A stretch of DNA of 12,536 nucleotides from positions 1 through 12,536 of the forward strand of contig JALUUN010000229.1 of the NCBI GenBank assembly GCA_027021325.1, written 5' to 3'. A program made the position numbers and the translations under genes. This DNA is from Planctomycetota bacterium. GTDB taxonomy: Bacteria; Planctomycetota; UBA1135. The notes under the pieces are model-generated. The model did no database searches. It was not told the DNA's origin and saw nothing but the letters and a program-made list of their open reading frames with translations. Below, piece by piece: positions 6,478 to 12,536 of the stretch. Position 1 is the stretch's first letter; each line of letters starts with the position of its first letter.

Positions 6478-7533
6478 TCAGTCGAGGCCGAGGACGCGGC
6501 GGTTGGTCTCCCGGTCCACACCCGAGGCGGCGAAGTCGTCGAAGGAGCGCTCCGCCACCTGGATGATGTGCTCCTGGATGAAGCGGGCACCCTCCGCGGC
6601 GCCGACCTGGCTGTCCTTGTAGGCGCACTCCCACTCCAGGACCGCCCAGCCGGGGAAGTCGTAACGCGCCAGACGGGTGAAGATCGCCTTGAAGTCGATC
6701 TGCCCGTCCCCCAGGCTGCGGAAGCGGCCGGCGCGCTCGCCCCAGGACAGGTAGCCGCCGTAGGCGCCGACTCTGCCGTCCGGCCGGAACTCGGCGTCCT
6801 TGACGTGGAACATCTTGATCCGTTCGTGGTAGAGATCCAGGAACTGGAGGTAGTCCAGGGCCTGTAGGACGAAGTGGCTCGGATCGTAGAGGATGCTGGC
6901 CCGGGGATGTCCGCCGACGGCATCCAGGAAACGTTCCCAGGTGGCGCCGTCGTGCAGATCCTCGCCGGGGTGGATCTCGAAGCACAGATCCACCCCGCAT
7001 TCCTCCGCCTCGTCCAGGAGCGGCTTCCAGCGCCGTGCCAGCTCGGCGAAGCCTTCCTCGACGAGGCCGGCGGGGCGCTGCGGCCAGGGGTAGAAGTAGG
7101 GCCAGAGCAGTGCTCCGGAGAAGGTGACGCTGGCCTGGAGGCCGAGGTTGCGGGAGGCGCGCAGGGACTTGCGCACCTGGTCCACGGCCCACTCCGTGCG
7201 GGCGGCGGGGTTGCCGCGGACCGCTTCCGGTGCGAAGCCGTCGAAAAGAAGGTCATAGGCCGGGTGCACCGCCACGAGCTGGCCTTGCAGGTGGGTGCTG
7301 AGTTCCGTCGGGACCAGGCCGTGCTCGGCGAGGCGGCCGCGGAAGTCCTCGCACCAGTCCCGGCTCTCTGCGGCCTGGTCCAGGTCGAAGGCGCGGGCGT
7401 CCCAGGTGGGGATCTGGAGACCCCGGAAGCCGAGGCCGGCGGCCCAGGCGGCGGCCGTCTCGAGCCGGTCGAAGGGGGGCTCGTCGGCCATGTACTGGGC
7501 GAGGAAGATGGCGGGTCCCTGGATGGTCTTCAT
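6478..7533 (-). CDS. Sugar phosphate isomerase/epimerase-like TIM-barrel protein
   Basis: The 351-residue product belongs to the xylose isomerase-like TIM-barrel family (AP endonuclease 2 fold). Metal-site motifs appear in order: CFEIHPGEDLHDG (184-196, Glu186), ILYDPSHFVLQ (214-224, Asp217 and His220), MFHVKDAEF (241-249, His243) and VLEWECAYKD (298-307, Glu300/Glu302). Members with Gfo/Idh/MocA neighbours act as isomerases, epimerases, dehydratases or, in the 3-keto-glycoside route, lyases and hydratases that break the glycosidic bond of a 3-oxidised sugar. No signal peptide is present, so it is likely cytoplasmic. The start is the ATG at 7533 (MKTIQGPAIFLAQ). The open frame extends to 8286, but that part is antisense to the DUF1080 gene and has no resemblance to this family. 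It is the first gene of an apparent three-gene operon. Confidence 0.92.
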   Translation of the reverse strand: MKTIQGPAIFLAQYMADEPPFDRLETAAAWAAGLGFRGLQIPTWDARAFDLDQAAESRDWCEDFRGRLAEHGLVPTELSTHLQGQLVAVHPAYDLLFDGFAPEAVRGNPAARTEWAVDQVRKSLRASRNLGLQASVTFSGALLWPYFYPWPQRPAGLVEEGFAELARRWKPLLDEAEECGVDLCFEIHPGEDLHDGATWERFLDAVGGHPRASILYDPSHFVLQALDYLQFLDLYHERIKMFHVKDAEFRPDGRVGAYGGYLSWGERAGRFRSLGDGQIDFKAIFTRLARYDFPGWAVLEWECAYKDSQVGAAEGARFIQEHIIQVAERSFDDFAASGVDRETNRRVLGLD

Positions 7534-7647
7534 GGCCGACCCGTTGTATGCGCCCCCGCCGCCTGCGGCCAGTCCCCCTTGGGCCGCCGTGCCGCTATGC
7601 TCCAGGGGAGGCTCCTGCGCGCCGGCCCGCGGCCGGCCCTCCCCGTG
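7534..7647. promoter_or_regulatory. Divergent promoter region between TIM-barrel and DUF1080 genes
   Basis: The 114-bp gap holds TATGCT (7596-7601), a TAnnnT-type -10 candidate for the plus-strand gene, 46 nt before its ATG. It also holds a perfect inverted repeat, GCCGGCC-CGC-GGCCGGC (7621-7637), which ends 10 nt before that ATG and could be an operator or a 7-bp leader hairpin. If the DUF1080 gene instead starts at the ATG at 7597, both lie at or inside its coding region. TTGTATGC near 7544 is the AT-richest patch on the minus-strand side. Confidence 0.3.
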
Positions 7648-8334
7648 ATGCTCCGCTCCCAGGCAGCGCCCCGGTTCCGCCTGCTGCTTCCCGGTCTCCT
7701 GGCCGGCCTGCTCGGCGCCTGCGCCTTCATGCCGAGCAACTTCTTCGCCACCCCCCGGGTGCTCTTCGACGGCCGGAGCCTCGACGAGTGGCGCCACCTG
7801 GACGGGCGCGACCCCGAGTGGCGCATCACCCCGGACGGCAGCCTCCAGGTCGTTCCCGGCACCGGCGATCTGGTGAGCCGGCGCCAGTTCGGTGACCACC
7901 GGATCCATCTGGAGTTCCGGGTGCCGGAGATGCCGGGGGCGAGCGGCCAGGCGAAGGGCAACTCCGGGGTCTACGTCCAGGGGCGCTACGAAGTGCAGAT
8001 CCTCGACAGCTACGGGATGCTGCCGGCCCTGGACCGTTGTGGCGCGATCTACGGCATCCGCGCTCCCTCGACCAACGCGGCGCGGCCGGCCGGGGTCTGG
8101 CAGACCTTCGAGATCACCTTTCGTGCCCCGCGCTTCGATGCCTACGGCAACGTCCTGGAGAACGCTCGGCTGACCGTGGTCCAGAACGGTGTCACCATCC
8201 ATGAGAACGTGGAGCTGCCGCGGACGACCACGGCCAGCATGAGCAGCCGCATCGTCCGCGAGGGCCCTTTGATGCTCCAGGACCACGGCGCCCCCGTGGA
8301 ATTCCGGAACATCCGCGTCGAGGACCTGGACTGA
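7648..8334 (+). CDS. DUF1080 (3-keto-disaccharide hydrolase family) lipoprotein
   Basis: The 228-residue product has a lipoprotein signal (RFRLLLPGLLAGLLGAC, lipid-acceptor Cys25), then one DUF1080/PF06439 concanavalin-like beta-sandwich domain from about residue 37. Hallmarks are VLFDGRSLDEWRH (38-50), DGSLQVVPGTGDLVS (63-77), a GNSGVYVQGRYEVQILDSYG segment (104-123), CGAIYGIRAP (131-140), GVWQTFEITFRAPRF (149-163), and GVTIHENVELP (181-191). The family is linked to cleavage of 3-keto-glycosides. The lipid anchor places it outside the cytoplasm, in contrast to the divergent oxidoreductase and TIM-barrel proteins, which lack signals. The ATG at 7648 gives a compact leader. An ATG at 7597 would add 17 residues, and neither has a clear ribosome binding site. 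The length fits a single-domain member. Confidence 0.93.
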   Translation: MLRSQAAPRFRLLLPGLLAGLLGACAFMPSNFFATPRVLFDGRSLDEWRHLDGRDPEWRITPDGSLQVVPGTGDLVSRRQFGDHRIHLEFRVPEMPGASGQAKGNSGVYVQGRYEVQILDSYGMLPALDRCGAIYGIRAPSTNAARPAGVWQTFEITFRAPRFDAYGNVLENARLTVVQNGVTIHENVELPRTTTASMSSRIVREGPLMLQDHGAPVEFRNIRVEDLD

Positions 8335-8335
8335 A

Positions 8336-8351
8336 GAGCGGAGCCCCGCTC
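8336..8351. terminator. Short GC hairpin just after the DUF1080 stop
   Basis: GAGCGG, loop AGCC, CCGCTC form a perfect 6-bp stem one base after the stop codon. There is no T-run. A terminator or 3'-end stabiliser is plausible in the convergent gap, but chance in GC-rich DNA is possible. Confidence 0.3.
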
Positions 8352-8368
8352 GGAGCCCGGCACCGGGA

Positions 8369-8388
8369 GGCGCGGCCTTGCCGGCGCC
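8369..8388. terminator. Second GC hairpin in the convergent gap
   Basis: GGCGC-GGC, loop CTT, GCC-G-GCGCC gives an 8-bp stem with one bulged G, 12 bases before the 3' end of the minus-strand SGNH gene. It may act for either strand. No T-run is present. Confidence 0.3.
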
Positions 8389-8399
8389 CCGCCGGAGGC

Positions 8400-9263
8400 T
8401 CAGGGATGGGGGATGTGGGCCAGGTCGGCCAGTTCCTCGTCGCTGTAGAGAGGAATCTGGTCGTTGAACTCCAGGTTCAGCAGGCCGATGATCTCGTTGG
8501 CGAGGAGGGCGTTGGCCACCGCCGTGGGGTGGATCTCGTCGGCGAAGAGGTCCGGATAGTCACAGAAGTCCGGCGGCGGATCCAGGGCGACGCCGAAGAA
8601 CTCGGGAGGCGAGGCGATGCTGTCGGCGAGGAAAGCGCCGGTATCGAGGATCACGACTCCCGGCCAGGTGTCCAGGCGGCGGATGAAGCGGTTGGCCCGC
8701 TCGAGGTGGGCGCGGATGTTGTCTTCTTCCGCTGCGCTCCAGGTGCCGTAGTACTCGGGCGTCAGCGTGATGTCGGGAATCGTCCAGGCGATCAAGCCGG
8801 AGGGCGACTCCTGGGAGAGGCGCAGGACGGCGGTCCGCCAGTCGGCGATCACGGTGTCGACGACCGCGTCCGCGGCCGGATCGGCTCCCGGCGGCGCGGA
8901 GGCCAGGAGCGAGGCGTTGCCGAGGAAGTTGTTGCCCCCCATCTCCAGTCCGAAGACCGTCGCCGCTTCGATGGCGCCGATGCGGCTGAGGAAGACATAG
9001 AGGTCGATCTGGAGCAGGACGTCACCCGTCCAGGAGCCGGCCACCGCCAGACTCAGGAGATCGTCCCCCGCCGCCGCCGCCTTGTCGAAGACTGCCTCGT
9101 GGGGATCGGTGCCGAAGAGATCGGCCGGTTTCTGGTTGTAGGCTGGCAGCAGATCGTTGTGGGTCAGGCTGTCGCCGAAGCAGACGAACATGTCGAAATC
9201 CGCCTGGGCCGGAAGCGGGGCGGCCAGAGCGGCGAGGAGGAGAAGGCTCGGAAGGCGCCGCAT
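8400..9263 (-). CDS. Secreted SGNH/GDSL-type hydrolase
   Basis: The 287-residue product has a signal peptide (MRRLPSLLLLAALAAPLPAQA, cleavage likely after Ala21). All key SGNH blocks are present: FVCFGDSLTHND (26-37, nucleophile Ser32) as block I, GLEMGGNNFLGN (105-116, the oxyanion-hole Gly/Asn block in a GGNN form) as block III, and FADEIHPTAVAN (240-251, Asp242 and His245) as block V. SGNH enzymes remove acyl groups from carbohydrates, lipids or other esters. It sits last in an operon that begins with an acyltransferase pair, so an extracellular de-acylating role on the same polymer is a reasonable inference. It starts 23 nt after the stop of the GGQ protein gene. I chose the ATG at 9263 because upstream sequence overlaps that gene. 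Substrate unknown. Confidence 0.88.
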   Translation of the reverse strand: MRRLPSLLLLAALAAPLPAQADFDMFVCFGDSLTHNDLLPAYNQKPADLFGTDPHEAVFDKAAAAGDDLLSLAVAGSWTGDVLLQIDLYVFLSRIGAIEAATVFGLEMGGNNFLGNASLLASAPPGADPAADAVVDTVIADWRTAVLRLSQESPSGLIAWTIPDITLTPEYYGTWSAAEEDNIRAHLERANRFIRRLDTWPGVVILDTGAFLADSIASPPEFFGVALDPPPDFCDYPDLFADEIHPTAVANALLANEIIGLLNLEFNDQIPLYSDEELADLAHIPHP

Positions 9264-9270
9264 GTGGGTG

Positions 9271-9276
9271 AGGATA
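9271..9276 (-). promoter_or_regulatory. Possible internal -10 box (TATCCT) close to the SGNH start
   Basis: TATCCT on the minus strand ends 7 nt before the ATG at 9263. If used, transcription would begin at or next to the start codon, giving a leaderless message. No -35 element is evident, so the site is weakly supported. Confidence 0.15.
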
Positions 9277-9286
9277 GCGTACGCGC

Positions 9287-9820
9287 TCAGGCGCGCAGGG
9301 GCTTCTGTCCCCGGGCTTTGCGCCGCTCGTTCAGGGCCGCCAGCGCCCGCGGCTCGATGGCCAGGAACCTGACCAGCTGGCTGCGCGTGACGCGCAGGGC
9401 TTCGCCGGTGCGCTCCAGGTCGTCCCTGTAGACGTGGAGCAGGTCCAGGGCCTCGGCCAGGAGGGCGGGGAAGTCTCGGTGCTCGCGGCGGCAGGCGATG
9501 CGCCCGCCCCGCAGGCGGGCGGTCCAGAGCGGGCTCGGGCGATACTCCAAGGGGTGCTCCCACTGTCCCTCGAGGTGCGGCCGCCGGTAGTTCAGGGCCA
9601 GGTTCAGGCGCAGGCGCCAGAGGGCCTTCTGCAGGTTCTGGTGCTGGCTGCGGCGTTCTCCGGCCTGGGCGGTGAAGCCGGTGGGCAGGTGACGGACCCG
9701 GAGGAAGGTTTCGGTCCGGTTGCGGTGCTGGCCTCCGGGTCCGGAGCCGCGGGTCCGCTCGGTTTCGACCTCCCGCAGGAACTCCTCCGGTGGCAGGCAG
9801 GCGGGGTGGGGGCGGAGCAT
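9287..9820 (-). CDS. GGQ-domain peptide chain release factor-like protein
   Basis: The 177-residue product contains a class I release factor catalytic domain. GSGPGGQHRNRTETFLRV (25-42) carries the GGQ tripeptide (29-31) that triggers peptidyl-tRNA hydrolysis on the ribosome, followed by HLPTGF and the conserved ERRSQHQN (55-62). The codon-recognition domain of RF1/RF2 is absent, and the protein ends in a basic stretch (NERRKARGQKPLRA, 164-177). This layout suits a ribosome-rescue factor acting without a stop codon, as in ArfB/YaeJ and the release-factor-like proteins of planctomycetes, but the extra middle region (about 80-160) differs from ArfB. It starts 3 nt after the stop of the SGNH-like acyltransferase gene, implying translational coupling. 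Its presence in a surface-modification operon is unexplained. Family assignment is strong; ribosome rescue is inference. Confidence 0.9.
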   Translation of the reverse strand: MLRPHPACLPPEEFLREVETERTRGSGPGGQHRNRTETFLRVRHLPTGFTAQAGERRSQHQNLQKALWRLRLNLALNYRRPHLEGQWEHPLEYRPSPLWTARLRGGRIACRREHRDFPALLAEALDLLHVYRDDLERTGEALRVTRSQLVRFLAIEPRALAALNERRKARGQKPLRA

Positions 9821-9823
9821 CCC

Positions 9824-10951
9824 TCAGGCGTCCGCCAGGGCCTCCAGGGCCGGGCGGATCCAGCCTTCGTAATACCAGTCCGTGAGGATCCGGCAACCCT
9901 GGCTGGTCAGGTGGTCCCCATCGCGGAAACGGTCACCGATGGCTTCGAGCAGGGCGGCGTCGCGATTGCAGTCGGCGAAGGGGATGCCGCCTTCCTGACC
10001 GATGCCGCGCTCCCGGAGCCAGGCCCGCCAGGCCTCCTCGATGGGAGGGGTCAGGGTCGTGGCGCGGAGCTCGGCGTCCTGGGGCGGGTCCCAGGTGAGG
10101 ATGCGGATGCCGCGGCTTGCGGCCAGGGCCAGGATCCCGGACCACTCGTGCTCCATGACCTCGTCGATCTCGAAGTCCACGAGCCGATCCTCCCGCAGGC
10201 GCACAGCGTGGTTCCGGTAGGCCTGGCGCTTGAGATCCCTGGGGTCGCGCCCCTGGAGACCGGCCCGCTGGAAGCGCTCCAGGAGCTCCTGGAGTTCCTC
10301 TTCGTCGCTCAGCCAGCGGTCGTCCTGCCCGGGCCGGCAGGGGGTGGGGCCGTACCAGCTGCCGTGGCTGCACTTGCGTTCGTCGATGGTCCGGCGCAGG
10401 GGGCCGGGCCGCGCCGGCCCCAGGGCCAGCCACTGCCCGAGGAGGGTCAGGCCCCGGCCCAGGGCGGCGAGGCTGGGGCGCAGGTCCTCGCCGTGGCCCA
10501 GGTTCCAGGCGATGTCGGGGACCTGGGCATAGAAGCGCAGCCAGTCCCGATGGAAGTCGTTGTTGCGGTTCAGGCGGCCGGCGCCGACCTCGATGACCAG
10601 GAGGCGCGGCGCCGCGTCCTCCTTCAGGAGCAGGTCGCGCAGGACGACCCTGTCCAGGCGGATCGTCGAGGCATAGCTCCCCAGGTTCCAGACGGCGCCG
10701 AAGCGTCCGCCGAAGTCCTCCTGCATCCGTGCCTCGACGTGATCGGCGCTCAGCCCGCGCAGGGTGAGGGAGGTGCCGAGGAAGACGACGTCCGGCATGC
10801 CTTCCTCGGCGACAAACTCGTGGAAGGCCTGATAACGGTCCGAGGGAATGCCCGTCAGGGGTTGCCAGAACTGAAGCGGCGTGCCGCGGGTGGCCTCGGT
10901 GGCCGCCGTCATCAGGGCCAGGGCCGCCAGGAAGGCGGCGGGAACCCTCAT
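9824..10951 (-). CDS. SGNH-fold acyltransferase partner of the MBOAT protein (AlgJ/AlgX-like)
   Basis: The 375-residue product begins with a hydrophobic leader (RVPAAFLAALALMTAATEA, 2-20), then an SGNH-like domain. VVFLGTSLTLRGL (55-67) has the block I nucleophile Ser61, WNLGSYAS (88-95) suits block II, LLVIEVGAGRLNRNND (117-132) suits block III, and RDGDHLTSQG (343-352) gives the catalytic Asp344/His347 pair. In alginate, cellulose and related systems such proteins take the acyl group handed across the membrane by an MBOAT partner and put it on a polysaccharide. Here the MBOAT gene lies directly upstream, supporting that pairing. The ATG at 10951 is used. A GTG at 10975 with GGA 6 nt upstream would add 8 residues (MKPLLPPL) and is a serious alternative. 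Sequence similarity to AlgJ/AlgX beyond the motifs is not evident by eye. Confidence 0.82.
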   Translation of the reverse strand: MRVPAAFLAALALMTAATEATRGTPLQFWQPLTGIPSDRYQAFHEFVAEEGMPDVVFLGTSLTLRGLSADHVEARMQEDFGGRFGAVWNLGSYASTIRLDRVVLRDLLLKEDAAPRLLVIEVGAGRLNRNNDFHRDWLRFYAQVPDIAWNLGHGEDLRPSLAALGRGLTLLGQWLALGPARPGPLRRTIDERKCSHGSWYGPTPCRPGQDDRWLSDEEELQELLERFQRAGLQGRDPRDLKRQAYRNHAVRLREDRLVDFEIDEVMEHEWSGILALAASRGIRILTWDPPQDAELRATTLTPPIEEAWRAWLRERGIGQEGGIPFADCNRDAALLEAIGDRFRDGDHLTSQGCRILTDWYYEGWIRPALEALADA

Positions 10952-11000
10952 GAGCGGCGGGAGGAGCGGCTTCACGGTATTCCGGGCCCCGGTGGCGGGC

Positions 11001-12464
11001 TCAGAACTGGAAGTAGATGAAGGGCTGCTGGGCCCCGGCCAGGAGTGAGAAGGCCGAGAACAGGGCGGCGGCAACCACGGCCTTGACCACCACCGGGCTG
11101 TGGATGAAGGCCCGGCGCCAGAAGTGGGTGAATCCCGCAGGCACCCAGTGCAGGAGCAGAGCGGCGGCGAGAAGGGCCAGGAGCTTCAGGTCGAAGAGCT
11201 GGCTGCGCAGGGGACCGTCGAACTCGAAGATCCGGAACAGGAGGTCCCAGGCCTGGGTGGCGGTGGAGGCCCGGAAGAAGATGTTGACGAGGATGAAGAA
11301 GGTCAGAGTGATGCCGACTCCCATCCAGCGCTGGGCCCACCACTTCAGGGTTCCCTGCTCGTACTTCGGCAGGAGCGGGTTGAGCATTCGCTCGAAGACC
11401 AGATACCAGCCCTGGATGAAGCCCAACAGGATGAAGTTCCAGCCGGCCCCGTGCCAGAGGCCCATGATGGTCATGGTGAAGATGGTGTTGAAGTAGGCCC
11501 GGGTCGTGGTCACCCGGTTGCCGCCCAGGGAGATATAGAGGTAGTCCCGCATCCAGCTGGCCAGGGAGATGTGCCAGCGGCGCCAGAGCTCCCGGAGGGA
11601 AGCGGCCTTCAGAGGGCTGTCGAAGTTGTCCGGGATCCAGAAGCCCATCAGCTGCGAGGCTCCGATGGCGATGTCGGAGTAGGCGCTGAAGTCCATGTAC
11701 AGCATCAGCGTGAAGGCCGCCGCCGAGAGGAAGACGTCCATGCTGCTGAAGATCGCGGCGTCCGGCAGGCCCGCACCCGCGAGCGCCGATCCGAAGACCG
11801 GATCCACCATCTGAGCGGCCAGGATGTCGGCAAAGCAGATCTTCTTCGTAAGACCACGGAGGATGAGGTAGAAGCCGTCGGCGTGCTGCCGGGCGTCCAC
11901 TTCCATCCGGTCCTTCATTTGCGGCAGGAAGTGGCTGGCGCGCAGGATCGGGCCGGCCACGAGCTGCGGGAAGAAGGCGACGAAGTAGGCGAAGTCCAGG
12001 AAGGACTTCGTCGGCTGCATCTTGCGCCGGTAGATGTCCAGGGAGTAGCTGAGGGTCTGGAAGGTATAGAAGCTGATACCCGGCGGCAGGGCGACACGCA
12101 GGAGCTTCTGCTCTGAGGCCCCGAGTTCGATGCCCAGGGAGCCGAGCCCCATGAGCAGGCTGTCGTAGAAGAAGTTGAAGTACTTGAAGAAGGCCAGGAA
12201 GCCCAGGTTGCCGACGAGGCTGAGGGTCAGCAAGCGCTTGCGCCTTCCCTGGTCGGTCTCCTCGTGGAGCCGCCAGCCGACGAAGAAGTCGAGGAGGGTG
12301 CTGGCGAAGATCAGGAGCAGGAAGCGCCAGTCCCACCACCCGTAGAAGACATAGGAAGCCGTGACGATCAGGAGGTGCCGCGGCGTCCGGCGGTCGCGCA
12401 GCGCCCAGTACAGGACGAACACGACCGCGAAGAAGAGCCCGAAGGTGACGGAGTTGAAGTACAC
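11001..12464 (-). CDS. MBOAT family membrane-bound O-acyltransferase, AlgI-like
   Basis: The 487-residue polytopic membrane protein has the AlgI/DltB-type signature. LPPGISFYTFQTLSYSLDIY (126-145), FFPQLVAGPILRA (164-176) and MDFSAYSDIAIGASQLMGF (257-275) come first. They are followed by RELWRRWHISLASWMRDYLY (291-310) with conserved His298, and MGLWHGAGWNFILLG (334-348) with the catalytic His338. The C-terminus, FIYFQF, is typical for the family. Such enzymes move acyl groups, usually acetyl, across the cytoplasmic membrane for polysaccharide or teichoic acid modification. The start is a GTG at 12464 (MYFNSVTFG), with AGGA close upstream at 3-nt spacing; no upstream ATG exists in the window and this N-terminus matches the family. 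It heads an apparent four-gene operon with an SGNH partner, a GGQ protein and an SGNH hydrolase. Which polymer is acylated cannot be told from the window. Confidence 0.95.
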   Translation of the reverse strand: MYFNSVTFGLFFAVVFVLYWALRDRRTPRHLLIVTASYVFYGWWDWRFLLLIFASTLLDFFVGWRLHEETDQGRRKRLLTLSLVGNLGFLAFFKYFNFFYDSLLMGLGSLGIELGASEQKLLRVALPPGISFYTFQTLSYSLDIYRRKMQPTKSFLDFAYFVAFFPQLVAGPILRASHFLPQMKDRMEVDARQHADGFYLILRGLTKKICFADILAAQMVDPVFGSALAGAGLPDAAIFSSMDVFLSAAAFTLMLYMDFSAYSDIAIGASQLMGFWIPDNFDSPLKAASLRELWRRWHISLASWMRDYLYISLGGNRVTTTRAYFNTIFTMTIMGLWHGAGWNFILLGFIQGWYLVFERMLNPLLPKYEQGTLKWWAQRWMGVGITLTFFILVNIFFRASTATQAWDLLFRIFEFDGPLRSQLFDLKLLALLAAALLLHWVPAGFTHFWRRAFIHSPVVVKAVVAAALFSAFSLLAGAQQPFIYFQF

Positions 12465-12536
12465 GCTTCCTGGGGGAGGGCCTCGTGGGGTCAGGGGGCG
12501 AAGTCTAGCAGCGCTTTCGCATCCAACGGCTCCACG
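12465..12536 (-). promoter_or_regulatory. Upstream region of the MBOAT operon with possible -10 box
   Basis: On the minus strand TAGACT (12507-12502) fits TAnnnT and lies 37 nt before the GTG start. TTGGAT lies 13 nt further upstream, too close for a standard -35 box. A short open frame ending in TGA at 12493-12491 could instead be the tail of an upstream gene, but its codons (AAA, CTA) are unlike the neighbours. Confidence 0.25.

Noticed and set aside
5485..6867. Long plus-strand open frame (about 460 codons) across the oxidoreductase and TIM-barrel genes
   Set aside because: It is antisense to two genes with clear family motifs; its translation shows no domain and long false frames are expected at this GC content.
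7534..8286. N-terminal extension of the TIM-barrel protein in the same frame
   Set aside because: It lies antisense to the DUF1080 gene and has no similarity to the family; the ATG at 7533 begins the conserved barrel.
8335..8399. CRISPR or tandem repeat suggested by repeated GC-rich blocks
   Set aside because: The blocks are short inverted repeats with no regular unit or spacer; they are better explained as hairpins between convergent genes.
9434..11020. Long plus-strand open frame (about 528 codons) across the GGQ and SGNH-like genes
   Set aside because: It is antisense to genes with catalytic motifs, and the translation is low-complexity Ala/Gly/Gln-rich with no recognisable domain.
11100..12116. 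Plus-strand open frame opposite the MBOAT gene
   Set aside because: It is the shadow of a strongly conserved membrane protein; the charged, Gly/Glu-rich translation shows no family signal.
12480..12536. C-terminal end of another minus-strand gene (reading ...LLDFAP then stop)
   Set aside because: It is only 15 codons within the window, with AAA and CTA codons unlike the neighbours; promoter sequence is at least as likely.

Overview
The window is about 70% GC and densely coding, with no gene-free stretch longer than 300 bases. I see ten genes and one partial gene, and no tRNA, rRNA, CRISPR array or insertion sequence. The mix of families points to an environmental Planctomycetota-like bacterium: a secreted FG-GAP/UnbV protein, a membrane-anchored sulfatase-like protein, a paired TIM-barrel isomerase and Gfo/Idh/MocA oxidoreductase, a DUF1080 lipoprotein, a small GGQ release-factor-like protein, and an AlgI-type acyltransferase with SGNH partners. 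The lineage is inferred from gene content only; other GC-rich phyla with similar gene sets are not excluded.

Layout. Bases 1-416 (minus) hold the N-terminal part of a SCO1/SenC copper chaperone lipoprotein. It is divergent from a 624-residue secreted seven-repeat FG-GAP/UnbV protein (567-2441, plus). That gene converges on a 594-residue membrane sulfatase-like enzyme (2524-4308, minus), which is divergent from a CrcB/Fluc fluoride channel (4485-4874, plus). The 176-bp gap between these two carries a cluster of short perfect palindromes.

An apparent three-gene operon on the minus strand runs 7533 to 4884: TIM-barrel sugar isomerase/epimerase, Gfo/Idh/MocA oxidoreductase (3-nt gap) and a small unrecognised protein (GTG start, strong Shine-Dalgarno). 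Divergent from it is a DUF1080 lipoprotein (7648-8334, plus). These families co-occur in the 3-keto-glycoside route of glycan breakdown, in which a sugar is oxidised at C3, the glycosidic bond is cleaved through the ketone, and the product is reduced. This is the best candidate for a functional system here, and the small protein is its unknown member.

A second apparent minus-strand operon runs 12464 to 8400: MBOAT O-acyltransferase (AlgI-like), an SGNH/AlgJ-X-like partner, a GGQ release-factor-like protein and a secreted SGNH hydrolase. Apart from the GGQ protein this looks like a module for acylating and de-acylating a surface polysaccharide.

Convergent gene ends are marked by hairpins. At 4868-4890 a perfect 9-bp stem contains the stop codons of both converging genes.
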